Positions 29,782 to 38,134 of a stretch of DNA of 64,000 nucleotides are shown one piece after another (the stretch's first letter is position 1; each line of letters begins with the position of its first letter). This DNA comes from Erythrobacter sp. (GTDB lineage: Bacteria > Pseudomonadota > Alphaproteobacteria > Sphingomonadales > Sphingomonadaceae), in assembly GCF_030066995.1 (NCBI RefSeq), contig NZ_JASJAP010000006.1, positions 1 to 64,000 on the forward strand, in the 5' to 3' direction. The notes beneath the pieces were generated by a model. It was not told the DNA's origin. It saw only the letters and a list, made by a program, of their open reading frames with translations, and ran no database searches. The translations under genes and the position numbers were made by a program.

Positions 29782-30891
29782 TTACGCGCGTTCGGTCATC
29801 GCCGCGTAGGTCGCAATCCACCGTTTGTCGATCCATGCCTTGAGGCGCGCAGCCCACCGGCTCTGCACGGCGAAGGGGCCGTAACTCAAAATGGCCTCTC
29901 CGGTGCCGGTCGAGAGCAGATAAAGGCTGGCGGGGCGCGGACGGTAAGATCGGCGCGGCGGCTTGCCTTTTGACGCGGCGCGCAGGTTGGCGGCTAGCAC
30001 ACGACCGGTGTGAACCGCGTGGACGCCGGAATGCGCTACCTTTGCGTCGATGCGCCGTGCGCAGTCACCGGCAGCGAAGATGTAAGGATGCGAGGTGGAA
30101 CGTTGGTGGCGGTCCACGGCGATGAAACCCTCCTCATCCACCGCAAGCCCGCCTGCGCGCGGCCAATCGGGAGCGGCGGAGCCAATCGCGGCAACGACCA
30201 GATCCGCAGGCGTTTCGACTTCACCCGCCAGAAGAACGCCGCGCTCCATCCACGCATCGACCGCAAAAAAAGCGATACCCTGGCGCGCCAACTCCGCCAC
30301 CACCTTGCGACGGACTTGGCTTGAGAAGTCGGGCAACAAGCCGCGCTCGCCGGCAATAAGGGTCACACTCACAGGTTTTGGCCCACCCGCGCGTTGGCGC
30401 AGCGCAAAGGCAATTTCGACCCCGCCCGCACCGCCGCCGATCACCGCTATGCTGCGCGCAAGCTGTTCCTTGCGCTCCAACTCGGCCACAAAACGGTCAA
30501 TTGGGCGGATATCAAGCAAACGGGGATCATCGCCCAATACGCGCGCCGCATGCGGAACGCCTCCGACATCGATTGAAGCAAGATCGAACGGAACGACGCC
30601 GTTGCCGAGTGAGAGAATCGTCCGGCTCTCCGGGTCAATCGCAACGCAGCGATCGAGGACAAGATCGACCCCGGCGGCTCTGGCAAGACCGGCGAGGTCG
30701 ACAAGGCCAGCGTCGCGCGTGTGCTCGCCCGCGAGCCAGCCGGGCACCATGCCCGAATAGCGCAAGGTTGGCTCGGGTGTCAGCAATGTCGCGCGTCGGG
30801 CGGGACACCCGCGACGCGCCCAGTCGGCCAGCACCCCAACGTGACTGTGTCCGCCGCCGATCAGAAGGATGTCGCTCTTTGAGGCCCCCAC
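29782..30891 (-). CDS. FAD-dependent oxidoreductase (NDH-2/SelD-associated type)
   Basis: 369 residues. An FAD motif (LLIGGGHSHVGVLADWAR), an NAD motif (SIAVIGGGAGGVEIAFALRQ) and a late FAD motif (YIFAAGDCARR) define a two-dinucleotide-binding flavoprotein. It is similar in plan to type II NADH dehydrogenases and to the flavoprotein domain fused to SelD in some bacteria. The HSHV after the first glycine motif and LRYSGMVPGWLAG are typical of the latter subgroup. No selenium gene is nearby. It starts at GTG 30891, three bases after the eda stop, so the two are probably cotranscribed. Substrate unknown. Confidence 0.85.
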   Translation of the reverse strand: MGASKSDILLIGGGHSHVGVLADWARRGCPARRATLLTPEPTLRYSGMVPGWLAGEHTRDAGLVDLAGLARAAGVDLVLDRCVAIDPESRTILSLGNGVVPFDLASIDVGGVPHAARVLGDDPRLLDIRPIDRFVAELERKEQLARSIAVIGGGAGGVEIAFALRQRAGGPKPVSVTLIAGERGLLPDFSSQVRRKVVAELARQGIAFFAVDAWMERGVLLAGEVETPADLVVAAIGSAAPDWPRAGGLAVDEEGFIAVDRHQRSTSHPYIFAAGDCARRIDAKVAHSGVHAVHTGRVLAANLRAASKGKPPRRSYRPRPASLYLLSTGTGEAILSYGPFAVQSRWAARLKAWIDKRWIATYAAMTERA

Positions 30892-30894
30892 CCG

Positions 30895-31542
30895 TCAGCC
30901 GCTCGGTCGCGCGGTCGCCGCTATGGCAAGCGCCTCGCGCGCAAGGCCTTGGGTAACCTCTGGCTCGGCGCCCCTGGGGGTGAGCCAGCTGCCGCCGCAT
31001 GCAAGCACGCTAGGCAAGGCGAGATAGTCAACCAGATTGCCCGCCGATATCCCGCCCGTCGGCATGAACCGCATGTCTCGGAAAACCGCGGCAAAGGCCT
31101 TGAGCATTGGCACGCCGCCGGCCAGGCTTGCGGGGAAGAACTTCACCGTGCGAAGCCCCATGGCGTAGGCGCGCTGCACCTCGCCCGCTGTCATAACACC
31201 TGGAAAGACTGGAATATTCTCCGCCAGACAAAGCTCGGCGATTGGGTCCAAGAGGCCGGGCGAGACTATGAACTGCGCGCCAGCGCTGCGCGCCGCCGCA
31301 AGCTGATCGAGCGTCAGGACTGTGCCCGCGCCCACGATCAGGTCGGCATCGGCGCAGCGAATGGCATCCAGTCCCGCCAGCGCGTTCTCGCTGCGCAGAA
31401 CCACTTCGATGACAGACAGACCTCCCGCCTTGAGCGCGAGCGCGGTCTCGACGGCGCGCTCCGCATCGTTCTCAGCGATCAGCGGCACGATCGGCGCCGT
31501 CGCAAGCCGCGTGTCTAGCTGTTCTAGGCATGTACCGCTCAT
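30895..31542 (-). CDS. eda: 2-keto-3-deoxy-6-phosphogluconate (KDPG) aldolase
   Basis: 215 residues, class I aldolase of the Entner-Doudoroff pathway that splits KDPG into pyruvate and glyceraldehyde 3-phosphate. Visible motifs are VIEVVLRSENAL with the catalytic Glu/Arg, VGAGTVLTLDQLAAA, FIVSPGL, and the Schiff-base lysine in TVKFFPASLAGG. GGI in FMPTGGI binds phosphate. The start is ATG 31542; the frame runs further upstream. The rest of the ED pathway (edd, zwf) is not in the window. Confidence 0.93.
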   Translation of the reverse strand: MSGTCLEQLDTRLATAPIVPLIAENDAERAVETALALKAGGLSVIEVVLRSENALAGLDAIRCADADLIVGAGTVLTLDQLAAARSAGAQFIVSPGLLDPIAELCLAENIPVFPGVMTAGEVQRAYAMGLRTVKFFPASLAGGVPMLKAFAAVFRDMRFMPTGGISAGNLVDYLALPSVLACGGSWLTPRGAEPEVTQGLAREALAIAATARPSG

Positions 31543-31851
31543 AAGCTTGCGCTTCCCAGTTTCAGACCCAAAGCGGTCCGTGCGCTCTCTGTCGTTCAAG
31601 TGCAAGTCAGGTTTGCGCCGCTAACGCACTCGCGCAGCGGTTGTCCTAGGGGTCGGAGAACTCTTTCCAGATACCATTTGCACCCTTTTGGCTCTTGCGC
31701 GGATTGCACGAAACGCTGGAACTTTGCATAAATGTTCGCGTTGGATTTACAGTATAGTAGCGCCGCGTCGGCAAGGGATCAGCGGACGCCCCCAAACACA
31801 TGCGCCTCGCGTCAAGCGCGCCGCGTCACGCTGATTGGATCGTAACTGGCC
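31543..31851. promoter_or_regulatory. Intergenic region upstream of the ABC-HlyD-TolC operon
   Basis: 309 bp between the divergent eda and ABC-type genes. It includes a relatively AT-rich stretch around 31715-31758 with TATAGT at 31753-31758 as a possible -10 element; no convincing -35 is seen at the right distance. The ABC gene has no clear Shine-Dalgarno sequence. No RNA gene or repeat was recognised. Confidence 0.3.
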
Positions 31852-33618
31852 ATGGCCGTCAAGAAGACGACTTACGGAGATCGAATCTCGCTCCCGGACT
31901 TTTTCCGGACGTTTTTCAATATCCTGCGCCCCGAGGGCAATTTCTACTGGCTGGCGCTGGTTTACGGCGTTGGCATCAGTCTCCTGAGCCTTGCGACCCC
32001 GATTTCGGTGCAGATGCTCATCAACACGGTGGCCAACACCGCGATGGCGACGCCGCTGGTTGTGCTCACGGTCACCCTGTTCGGCCTGCTGATGATGTTT
32101 GCGCTGCTCTACGCCTTGCGAATTCATCTTATGGAACTGTTTTCGCGGCGTTTTTACGCGCGCATGGTGGCAGAAATCTCGCTGCTGGCGGTCTACGCCA
32201 AGAACCCGTTTTTTGGTGACGCGCGCAAGAGTTCGCTGTTCAACCGTTATTTCGATGTAATCAACGTCGAAAAGGCGATCCCGATCCTCTTCGTAGGCGG
32301 CTTTACGGTTGTCTTGCAGGTCTTCACCGGGTTCATTCTCGTCTCGCTCTACCACCCTTACTTCCTGCTGTTCACGCTGATCATGACGGCGACGATCTGG
32401 CTCATCTGGCTGGTCTGGGGCGCCCGCGCCGTTCGAACGGGCATCGATCTGAGCCACGCAAAGCATGGAACGGCGGCCTGGCTTGAGACAGTTGGGGAAT
32501 CCAACGGCTTCTTCAAATCCCAGCGGCGCATCGATTACGCTTTTCAGCAGAGCAACGCTCACACCGAAAGCTATATCAAGGAACGAAAGCGCCATTTCCG
32601 CAATCACTTTGGCCAGTCGATCGCCTTCCTCACACTCTACGCGGCGGCAAGCGCAGCCCTGCTGGGCCTTGGCGGATGGCTGGTCATCACCAATCAGCTG
32701 ACACTTGGCCAGCTCGTCGCAGCCGAGCTCGTGCTGTCGACCGCGTTCTTCGGGGTGGCGCAACTGGGCACCTATCTCACCTATTTCTATGATCTGTGCG
32801 CGGCGATTGAAGAGCTCTCGCTGTTCTACGATGTCGAGCAGGAAGAGCCAGGGGGCGATGACCCGATCAACGTGACCGAACACACTCTGGTTCTAAGCGG
32901 AGTGCGTGGCCGCGCGCGGCACGAGGACGCCGAGTTCAATCTTGAAATTCCAAGTGGCGCCATCGTCATGGCCAGCGCCAGCCATCATGGTGTCCAACGG
33001 CTGTTCACCAACATACTCAAGATGCACCAGCTGCCTGAAGGCGGTTTTGCGACGCTGGGCGGGGTCGATTTCAATCACATCGAAGCGCACAACCTGCGTA
33101 AAGACGTCCATGTTCTCGACCGGGCGAGTTTTGTGGGAATGACGGTGCGCGAGTATCTCGGCCTGTCATGCAAACAGACCGCCCCTCAACGCATGGTCGG
33201 TGCGCTCGAAACCGTGGGCCTGATCGAGACCATTTCGACCTTCGAGCACGGTCTCGACACTCCGATTGCCGCGACGGGCTGGCCGCTGTCATCGGTCGAA
33301 TTGCAGCAGCTCAAACTCGCGAACGCGCTCCTCGAACAGCCGCGCATTCTGGTGCTTTCCAAGCTGTTTGATTTGCTTGACGAGGACAATCTTGCGGCGG
33401 CGGTCAACGAATTGCGCGAACAAGCGTATTCGACCGTGATCTATTTTTCCAACCGGCGGATAGACCTGGGCTTCGATCGGTTCTTGCACATGGAAGCCAA
33501 GCGCCAGGGCTATTACGACAATTTCGATGACTTTTGTCTTGCGGTGAACAGCAAACCGCGGCGAATGCCTGGCGGGCCACGCCCCCTCTCGAGCAGTCTT
33601 TTGGGGGCAGCGGAATAA
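31852..33618 (+). CDS. ABC exporter-type protein with a degenerate, motif-less ATPase domain
   Basis: 588 residues. Residues about 15-325 form a type I ABC exporter membrane domain (hydrophobic segments from NFYWLALVYGVGISLLSLAT through LTLGQLVAAELVLSTAFFGV). Residues about 340-560 align in order and spacing with a nucleotide-binding domain, but each ATPase motif is lost. Walker A is ASASHHGVQRLF with no Lys, the Q-loop is VHVLDRASF, the signature is LSSVELQQ instead of LSGGQ, Walker B is ILVLSKLFDLLD without the Asp-Glu pair, and the H-loop is IYFSNRR. Neighbouring scaffold features (GLIETISTFEHGLDTPIAAT, LANALLEQPRIL) remain. The frame is intact and coding-like. It is followed after 2 bp by a HlyD-type gene. 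Catalytic inactivity is inferred from the residues. Confidence 0.88.
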   Translation: MAVKKTTYGDRISLPDFFRTFFNILRPEGNFYWLALVYGVGISLLSLATPISVQMLINTVANTAMATPLVVLTVTLFGLLMMFALLYALRIHLMELFSRRFYARMVAEISLLAVYAKNPFFGDARKSSLFNRYFDVINVEKAIPILFVGGFTVVLQVFTGFILVSLYHPYFLLFTLIMTATIWLIWLVWGARAVRTGIDLSHAKHGTAAWLETVGESNGFFKSQRRIDYAFQQSNAHTESYIKERKRHFRNHFGQSIAFLTLYAAASAALLGLGGWLVITNQLTLGQLVAAELVLSTAFFGVAQLGTYLTYFYDLCAAIEELSLFYDVEQEEPGGDDPINVTEHTLVLSGVRGRARHEDAEFNLEIPSGAIVMASASHHGVQRLFTNILKMHQLPEGGFATLGGVDFNHIEAHNLRKDVHVLDRASFVGMTVREYLGLSCKQTAPQRMVGALETVGLIETISTFEHGLDTPIAATGWPLSSVELQQLKLANALLEQPRILVLSKLFDLLDEDNLAAAVNELREQAYSTVIYFSNRRIDLGFDRFLHMEAKRQGYYDNFDDFCLAVNSKPRRMPGGPRPLSSSLLGAAE

Positions 33619-33620
33619 CC

Positions 33621-34685
33621 ATGGCGACAATCGAACAGGATATGGTGCACTTCACCGCGCTGCGCGACATCAAATTGCCGCGTATCTTTCGGACCACGTT
33701 TTTCCTGCTGCTAATCACCTTCATCGCAACAGTGGCGTTCCTCATCTATGTCCCGTGGGTGCAGAATGTGGCCGGGCGCGGTGTGATCACGACGCTCAAC
33801 CCGAATGAGCGGCAACAGGATATCAACGCGCTCGTCTCGGGCCGGATCGAGGAATGGTATGTGCGAGACGGAAGCGCGGTGACAATGGGCGATCCGATCG
33901 CGCGCATCGCCGATATCGACCCACAACTGATCCAGCGACTGGAAGCTGAGCGGGCGCAGGTCGAGGTTCAGTTGCAGGCGGCCAAAAGCGCGCAGGCCAC
34001 CGCCGAGATCGACCTAAGGCGTATGCAAGAGCTGTATGAAGGCGGCCTCGCGGCGCGACGCGACTACGAACAGGCGCAGATCCGGGTGGACCAGATGCGC
34101 GGCAGTGTGGCCGAAGCGGAGGCAAACCTTGCGCGCACCAATGTAAGCCTTTCGCGCCAGTCGAACCAGTTGGTCACCGCGCCGCGAAACGGCTTTATCC
34201 AGTCGATCACTGGCGGTGATGCCGCGACCTTCATCAACGCAGGTGACGTGCTGGCGACCTTTGTCCCGGAAAACTCCGAGCGCGTAATCGAAGTCTTCCT
34301 CGATGGCCGCGATGTTGGCCTGGTTTATGTTGGCGCCCCCGCTAGGGTCCAGTTCGAGGGCTGGCCAGCGGTTCAATTCAGCGGTTGGCCATCGGTAGCG
34401 GTGGGTACCTTTGCAGGCGAGGTTATCGCAGTCGACCAGTCGGCGCAGGTCGATGGCCGCTTCCGAGTGCTCATAAAGGAACGCATCGTGGAGGGCGAAG
34501 AGCCCTGGCCCGATGAGCGCTTCGTTCGCTTTGGCGCCGCTGGTCAGGCGTTTGTGCTGCTCGAAACGGTTCCGGTCGGATACGAGATCTGGCGTCAGCT
34601 CAACAACTTCCCGCCTGAGCTTCCCGCTGCGGCGACCGCGGCGAACGCGTCGACAACGAGCGTATCAAGCCAGCAGAGCGGCTGA
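33621..34685 (+). CDS. HlyD/membrane fusion protein-type periplasmic adaptor
   Basis: 354 residues. One N-terminal membrane helix (about 26-46) is followed by a split biotinyl-lipoyl-like domain (INALVSGRIEEWYVRDGSAV ... VTAPRNGFIQSI), a coiled-coil hairpin (about 110-190, rich in Glu/Gln/Arg) and a beta-barrel region (FLDGRDVGLVYVGAPARVQF). Such adaptors join inner-membrane exporters to TolC-type channels. A longer frame starts at 33534, but ATG 33621, two bases after the ABC gene stop, is preferred. The C-terminal tail is Ala/Thr/Ser-rich and extends beyond the barrel. Confidence 0.9.
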   Translation: MATIEQDMVHFTALRDIKLPRIFRTTFFLLLITFIATVAFLIYVPWVQNVAGRGVITTLNPNERQQDINALVSGRIEEWYVRDGSAVTMGDPIARIADIDPQLIQRLEAERAQVEVQLQAAKSAQATAEIDLRRMQELYEGGLAARRDYEQAQIRVDQMRGSVAEAEANLARTNVSLSRQSNQLVTAPRNGFIQSITGGDAATFINAGDVLATFVPENSERVIEVFLDGRDVGLVYVGAPARVQFEGWPAVQFSGWPSVAVGTFAGEVIAVDQSAQVDGRFRVLIKERIVEGEEPWPDERFVRFGAAGQAFVLLETVPVGYEIWRQLNNFPPELPAAATAANASTTSVSSQQSG

Positions 34686-34688
34686 CCG

Positions 34689-36182
34689 ATGTTCCTTCCC
34701 GCCATCAGAGGCGTCTTGCCCGGCGTTCTGGGCGTCATCGCTCTCGTCCTTGCGGGCTTGGCGACCGCTCCGGCGCGGGCGCAGAATATTGAGCCTAATC
34801 AGGAATCACTGGGTCAGGCTCTGCGCGACGGGCCGCTCTTGCCAGAAGAGGTTCTGCGTTCTTCCGCCCTGACATTCCCGCGCATTCTAGAAGCGTTTGA
34901 GCGCGAGGCTGCCGCGCGTTCGGATCAGCTTGCTGCGGATGGCGCCTTCGATCTCATGCTCAATGCCGAATATTACGACCGCTATACCGGCACCTTTTCG
35001 GGCGGCTTTGGCGAAAGCAAGGCAACCCAGCCGATAGCGCCTTTCGGCGGCGAAGTATTCGCCAGTTACCGCCTGTCGGACGGACGCTTTCCGACCTACG
35101 AGAACATCTACAACACCAACGAGTTGGGCGAGTTCAAAGTCGGGGCTCTGTTTTCGCTGTTGCGCAACCGCCGGATCGACCAGCGCCGTTTCAATGTGGA
35201 AGACACACGCCTCGCTGCCAGCCAAGCGCGCCTTGATGTGCTGCTTGTTCAGCTCAACGTCCAGTTCGAAGCTCTGCGAGCGTATTGGACATGGGTAGCC
35301 GCTGGTAACGAGATCCGCGTCTACGAGGGTTTGCTTGAAATCGCCGAAGCGCGCGCTGTTGGTCTTTCCAGGCAGGTCCAAGCGGGGGCTTTGCCCAGCA
35401 TTGCGCTCAACGAAAACGAACAAAACGTCATTCGTCGCAAGAGCTTGCTTGAAGAAGCGAAGCGCGGCTTCATCACCGCATCAAACTTGCTTTCCTTTTA
35501 CCTTAGAGATGAGAACGGCATATTGATCGTCCCTTCGCGCGAGCAATTGCCCGATATCAATAAGCTCGCCGATTTGCCCGATGTGCAGACACTGATGGCG
35601 ATGGCGCGGAGTGATGTTCTCGACCAGCGCCCGGAACTGCGCAATTTCCGAATTCAACTGGAACGCGCGCGCAATCGTGTTGAATTGCGCCGAAACGATC
35701 TCAAGCCCAACCTCGATCTTTCGGTCGAGTTGAGCCGAGACTTTGGGCCGATTGGCGATGGCGGACCCACGTTCGACTCAACCGATACGGTCGTTGGACT
35801 AACCCTATCAGTGCCGCTCCAGCGTCGAACGGCACGCGGCGCGGTACAGCGCGCCGAGGCCGAGCTTCGCGAGATCGAATTGCGCGAACAGCGCACGGCG
35901 GACCAGATCAGGGTTGAACTCGACAACATTCTTGCCAATCTCAACACCGCTTTGCGTCAGGCCGGCCTTGCCAATGACGAGGTCGAGCAAGCCACCATCG
36001 TCGTTGCAGGCGAACGCACGCGCTTTCGTCTTGGAGCAGGCGATTTCTTGAGCGTGAACCTGCAGGAAGAACGCGCGGCTGACGCACAGGTTCGCGCGAT
36101 CCGAGCAGAGCTTAACGGGCGCTTGGCAGCCGCCAGTTTTTCGGCAGCGACGATGAACCTGGAGGAACTCGGTCTCGAATAG
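34689..36182 (+). CDS. TolC-family outer-membrane channel protein
   Basis: 497 residues with a signal peptide (about 1-31, cleavage near APARAQ). It has the two long helical repeats of TolC-type proteins, for example VLLVQLNVQFEALRAYWTWV and RLEAERA-like coiled regions, and a C-terminal helix pair (ANLNTALRQAGLANDEVEQA ... GAGDFLSVNLQEERAADAQ). ATG 34689 lies three bases after the HlyD-type stop. With the two upstream genes it makes a complete exporter-like set spanning both membranes. No substrate gene is evident next to it. Confidence 0.9.
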   Translation: MFLPAIRGVLPGVLGVIALVLAGLATAPARAQNIEPNQESLGQALRDGPLLPEEVLRSSALTFPRILEAFEREAAARSDQLAADGAFDLMLNAEYYDRYTGTFSGGFGESKATQPIAPFGGEVFASYRLSDGRFPTYENIYNTNELGEFKVGALFSLLRNRRIDQRRFNVEDTRLAASQARLDVLLVQLNVQFEALRAYWTWVAAGNEIRVYEGLLEIAEARAVGLSRQVQAGALPSIALNENEQNVIRRKSLLEEAKRGFITASNLLSFYLRDENGILIVPSREQLPDINKLADLPDVQTLMAMARSDVLDQRPELRNFRIQLERARNRVELRRNDLKPNLDLSVELSRDFGPIGDGGPTFDSTDTVVGLTLSVPLQRRTARGAVQRAEAELREIELREQRTADQIRVELDNILANLNTALRQAGLANDEVEQATIVVAGERTRFRLGAGDFLSVNLQEERAADAQVRAIRAELNGRLAAASFSAATMNLEELGLE

Positions 36183-36183
36183 G

Positions 36184-36196
36184 CTTTAGCCTAAAG
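36184..36196. promoter_or_regulatory. Palindrome CTTTAG-C-CTAAAG upstream of the DUF294 regulator gene
   Basis: A perfect 6-bp inverted repeat with a one-base centre follows the TolC stop. It continues into CTAAAGTCGC, also found upstream of the DUF4212 gene at 38851-38860. A TATACT at 36226-36231 could be the -10 element. It lies only eight bases before the next ATG and there is no Shine-Dalgarno sequence, so the transcript may be leaderless. A role as an operator is inferred from symmetry and recurrence. Confidence 0.45.
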
Positions 36197-36238
36197 TCGC
36201 ACACCCGTTTACCGCGCTGGAGCGCTATACTGCTTTTC

Positions 36239-38116
36239 ATGGCCAGCGAGATCAGCGAGATTGCCCGCTTTCTAAGAGCAACCGCGCCGTTCGACGAGCT
36301 CGATGACAGAACGCTCGCCCCGCTCAGCCGAGCGGTTGAGGTGAGCTACCGCAAAGCGGGCGAAGTCATCATCGAGGCGGGTGAGCGGAACGATCACCTT
36401 TACATAGTGCGCTCGGGCGCTGTCGAACTGATGCTGGCGGGCGATGAGCTAAGCGCGCGGCTCGAAGCTGGTTCCTGCTTTGCCTACCCCTCGCTCTTGC
36501 GCGGCGGCGAAGTGCGCAACACGACAAGCGCGATCGAGGACACGCTTCTTTACTCCCTGCCCGCCGAGCGCTTTCACGCTTTGCGCGAGCGGCATTCTGA
36601 CTTCGCCGCCTTTTTTGCCCGTGACGAGGCCGCGCGCCTTTCCCATGCCCTGAAACAGCGCCGGGATGGGAACGCGTTCTCGCTCGACGATCGTCCCATC
36701 GCGGGTTTGATCGCGCGCGCGGCGCCCGTCACCTGCGCCGGCGAAACAACCATCGCGGAAGCGGTTGCCCTGATGGCGCAGCGCGATGTCTCGACATTGG
36801 CGATTTGCGACGACGGCGCGCTTGTGGGAATCTTCACCGATAAGGATTTGCGCAAGCGTGTCGTCGCCAAAGCCGTTGCGCTTGATACGCCGATAAGCGC
36901 GGTCATGACACGCGGCCCGCGCACGCTGGGAGCCCACGCGCCCGTGGCCGAGGCGATGGCGCTTATGGCGAGCGGCGGGTTTCGTCACCTGCCCGTCCTT
37001 GACGAGCGCGAGACCCTGCTCGGCGTTCTCTCAGCGACCGATATCCTCTCGGCCATTGGAAGCAACGCGATCGACACCGGCATGATGATCGCGAAGGCAA
37101 AGAACGAGGAGGAGCTGATCGCAGCGGCTCGCCGCGTTCCCGAAAGCTTTGCCGCCATGGTCTCAAGCGGCGTGCATGCAGGGCATGCGATGCGCTTTGC
37201 CTCGGCGCTGGGCGAGGCGTGTCATCGCCGGGCAGCGAGCCTTGCCGAAGAGGAGCTGGGGCCTCCGCCTCGGCCCTATGCGCTCGTCGTGTTCGGATCG
37301 CTCGCGCGCGAAGAACAGTTGATCGGATCCGATCAGGACAACGGGCTGATCATTGCCGACGCAAAGGGGGAAGAGCCCGTTTCCGAGCCGATGGACCACT
37401 ATTTCGCGGCTCTCGGCACGCGCATTTCCGACCTCCTTAACGCATGCGGCTACATCTATTGCAGCGGCGGTATCATGGCCAAGAACGCCGAGCAGCGCCT
37501 GACGCTGAACGCCTGGTGCAAACGCTATGAAAGCTGGATCACAAGGCCCGACGAAGACCGGGTGATGCGCGCGACGATCTTCTTTGACATGCGCACCGTG
37601 CATGGCGATCGCAGCCTGACCCAGGCCCTGCGGCATCGGACCCTGAAACTCGTGGCGGACAATTCGCTCTTTATCAGCTTCCTTGCGCGCGACGCGATGC
37701 GCAGCAAAGTGCCACTTGGGATCTTTCGTAACCTTGTGCTGGACAGGGGTGAGGATGGACAGAAGATCTTCGACGCAAAATCGCAGACCATTATGCCGAT
37801 CATCGACATTGCCCGCACCCAGGCGCTTGCCGCAGGGCTGGAAGAGGTTGGAACAGTGCCGCGCCTGCGGGCGCTGGCTCAGGCCGGAAGAATGAACGCT
37901 GACGACGCGCGCAGCCTCGAAGACGCCCTGCTGTTTGTCAACGAACTGCGCATCGCCCACCAGGCGCGGCAAGTCGAACGCGGCGACGCGCCGGACAATG
38001 CGATCGCTCCCTATGACCTTTCTCCCCTTGAACGCGACTATCTCAAGGACGCGTTTGCGGTTGTTCGGGACGGGCTCGACGCGCTCCGCCGCAATTACGC
38101 GGGCGGCATCGCCTAG
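36239..38116 (+). CDS. cNMP-binding/CBS/DUF294 nucleotidyltransferase-like regulator
   Basis: 625 residues. A cyclic-nucleotide-binding-like domain (about 8-125) is followed by two CBS domains (about 155-285; GIFTDKDLRKRVV, RHLPVLDERETLLGVLSATD), a DUF294 nucleotidyltransferase-like domain (about 300-450; VVFGSLAREEQLIGSDQDNG, with the GS...D-x-D pattern) and DUF294_C. Proteins of this plan are found with acetate/carboxylate symporters and are thought to regulate them, perhaps by nucleotidylation. The next genes here are indeed an exonuclease-like protein, a symporter and acs. The start is ATG 36239, without an obvious ribosome-binding site. Confidence 0.92.
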   Translation: MASEISEIARFLRATAPFDELDDRTLAPLSRAVEVSYRKAGEVIIEAGERNDHLYIVRSGAVELMLAGDELSARLEAGSCFAYPSLLRGGEVRNTTSAIEDTLLYSLPAERFHALRERHSDFAAFFARDEAARLSHALKQRRDGNAFSLDDRPIAGLIARAAPVTCAGETTIAEAVALMAQRDVSTLAICDDGALVGIFTDKDLRKRVVAKAVALDTPISAVMTRGPRTLGAHAPVAEAMALMASGGFRHLPVLDERETLLGVLSATDILSAIGSNAIDTGMMIAKAKNEEELIAAARRVPESFAAMVSSGVHAGHAMRFASALGEACHRRAASLAEEELGPPPRPYALVVFGSLAREEQLIGSDQDNGLIIADAKGEEPVSEPMDHYFAALGTRISDLLNACGYIYCSGGIMAKNAEQRLTLNAWCKRYESWITRPDEDRVMRATIFFDMRTVHGDRSLTQALRHRTLKLVADNSLFISFLARDAMRSKVPLGIFRNLVLDRGEDGQKIFDAKSQTIMPIIDIARTQALAAGLEEVGTVPRLRALAQAGRMNADDARSLEDALLFVNELRIAHQARQVERGDAPDNAIAPYDLSPLERDYLKDAFAVVRDGLDALRRNYAGGIA

Positions 38117-38134
38117 TATGCGGATGAACCGAAA

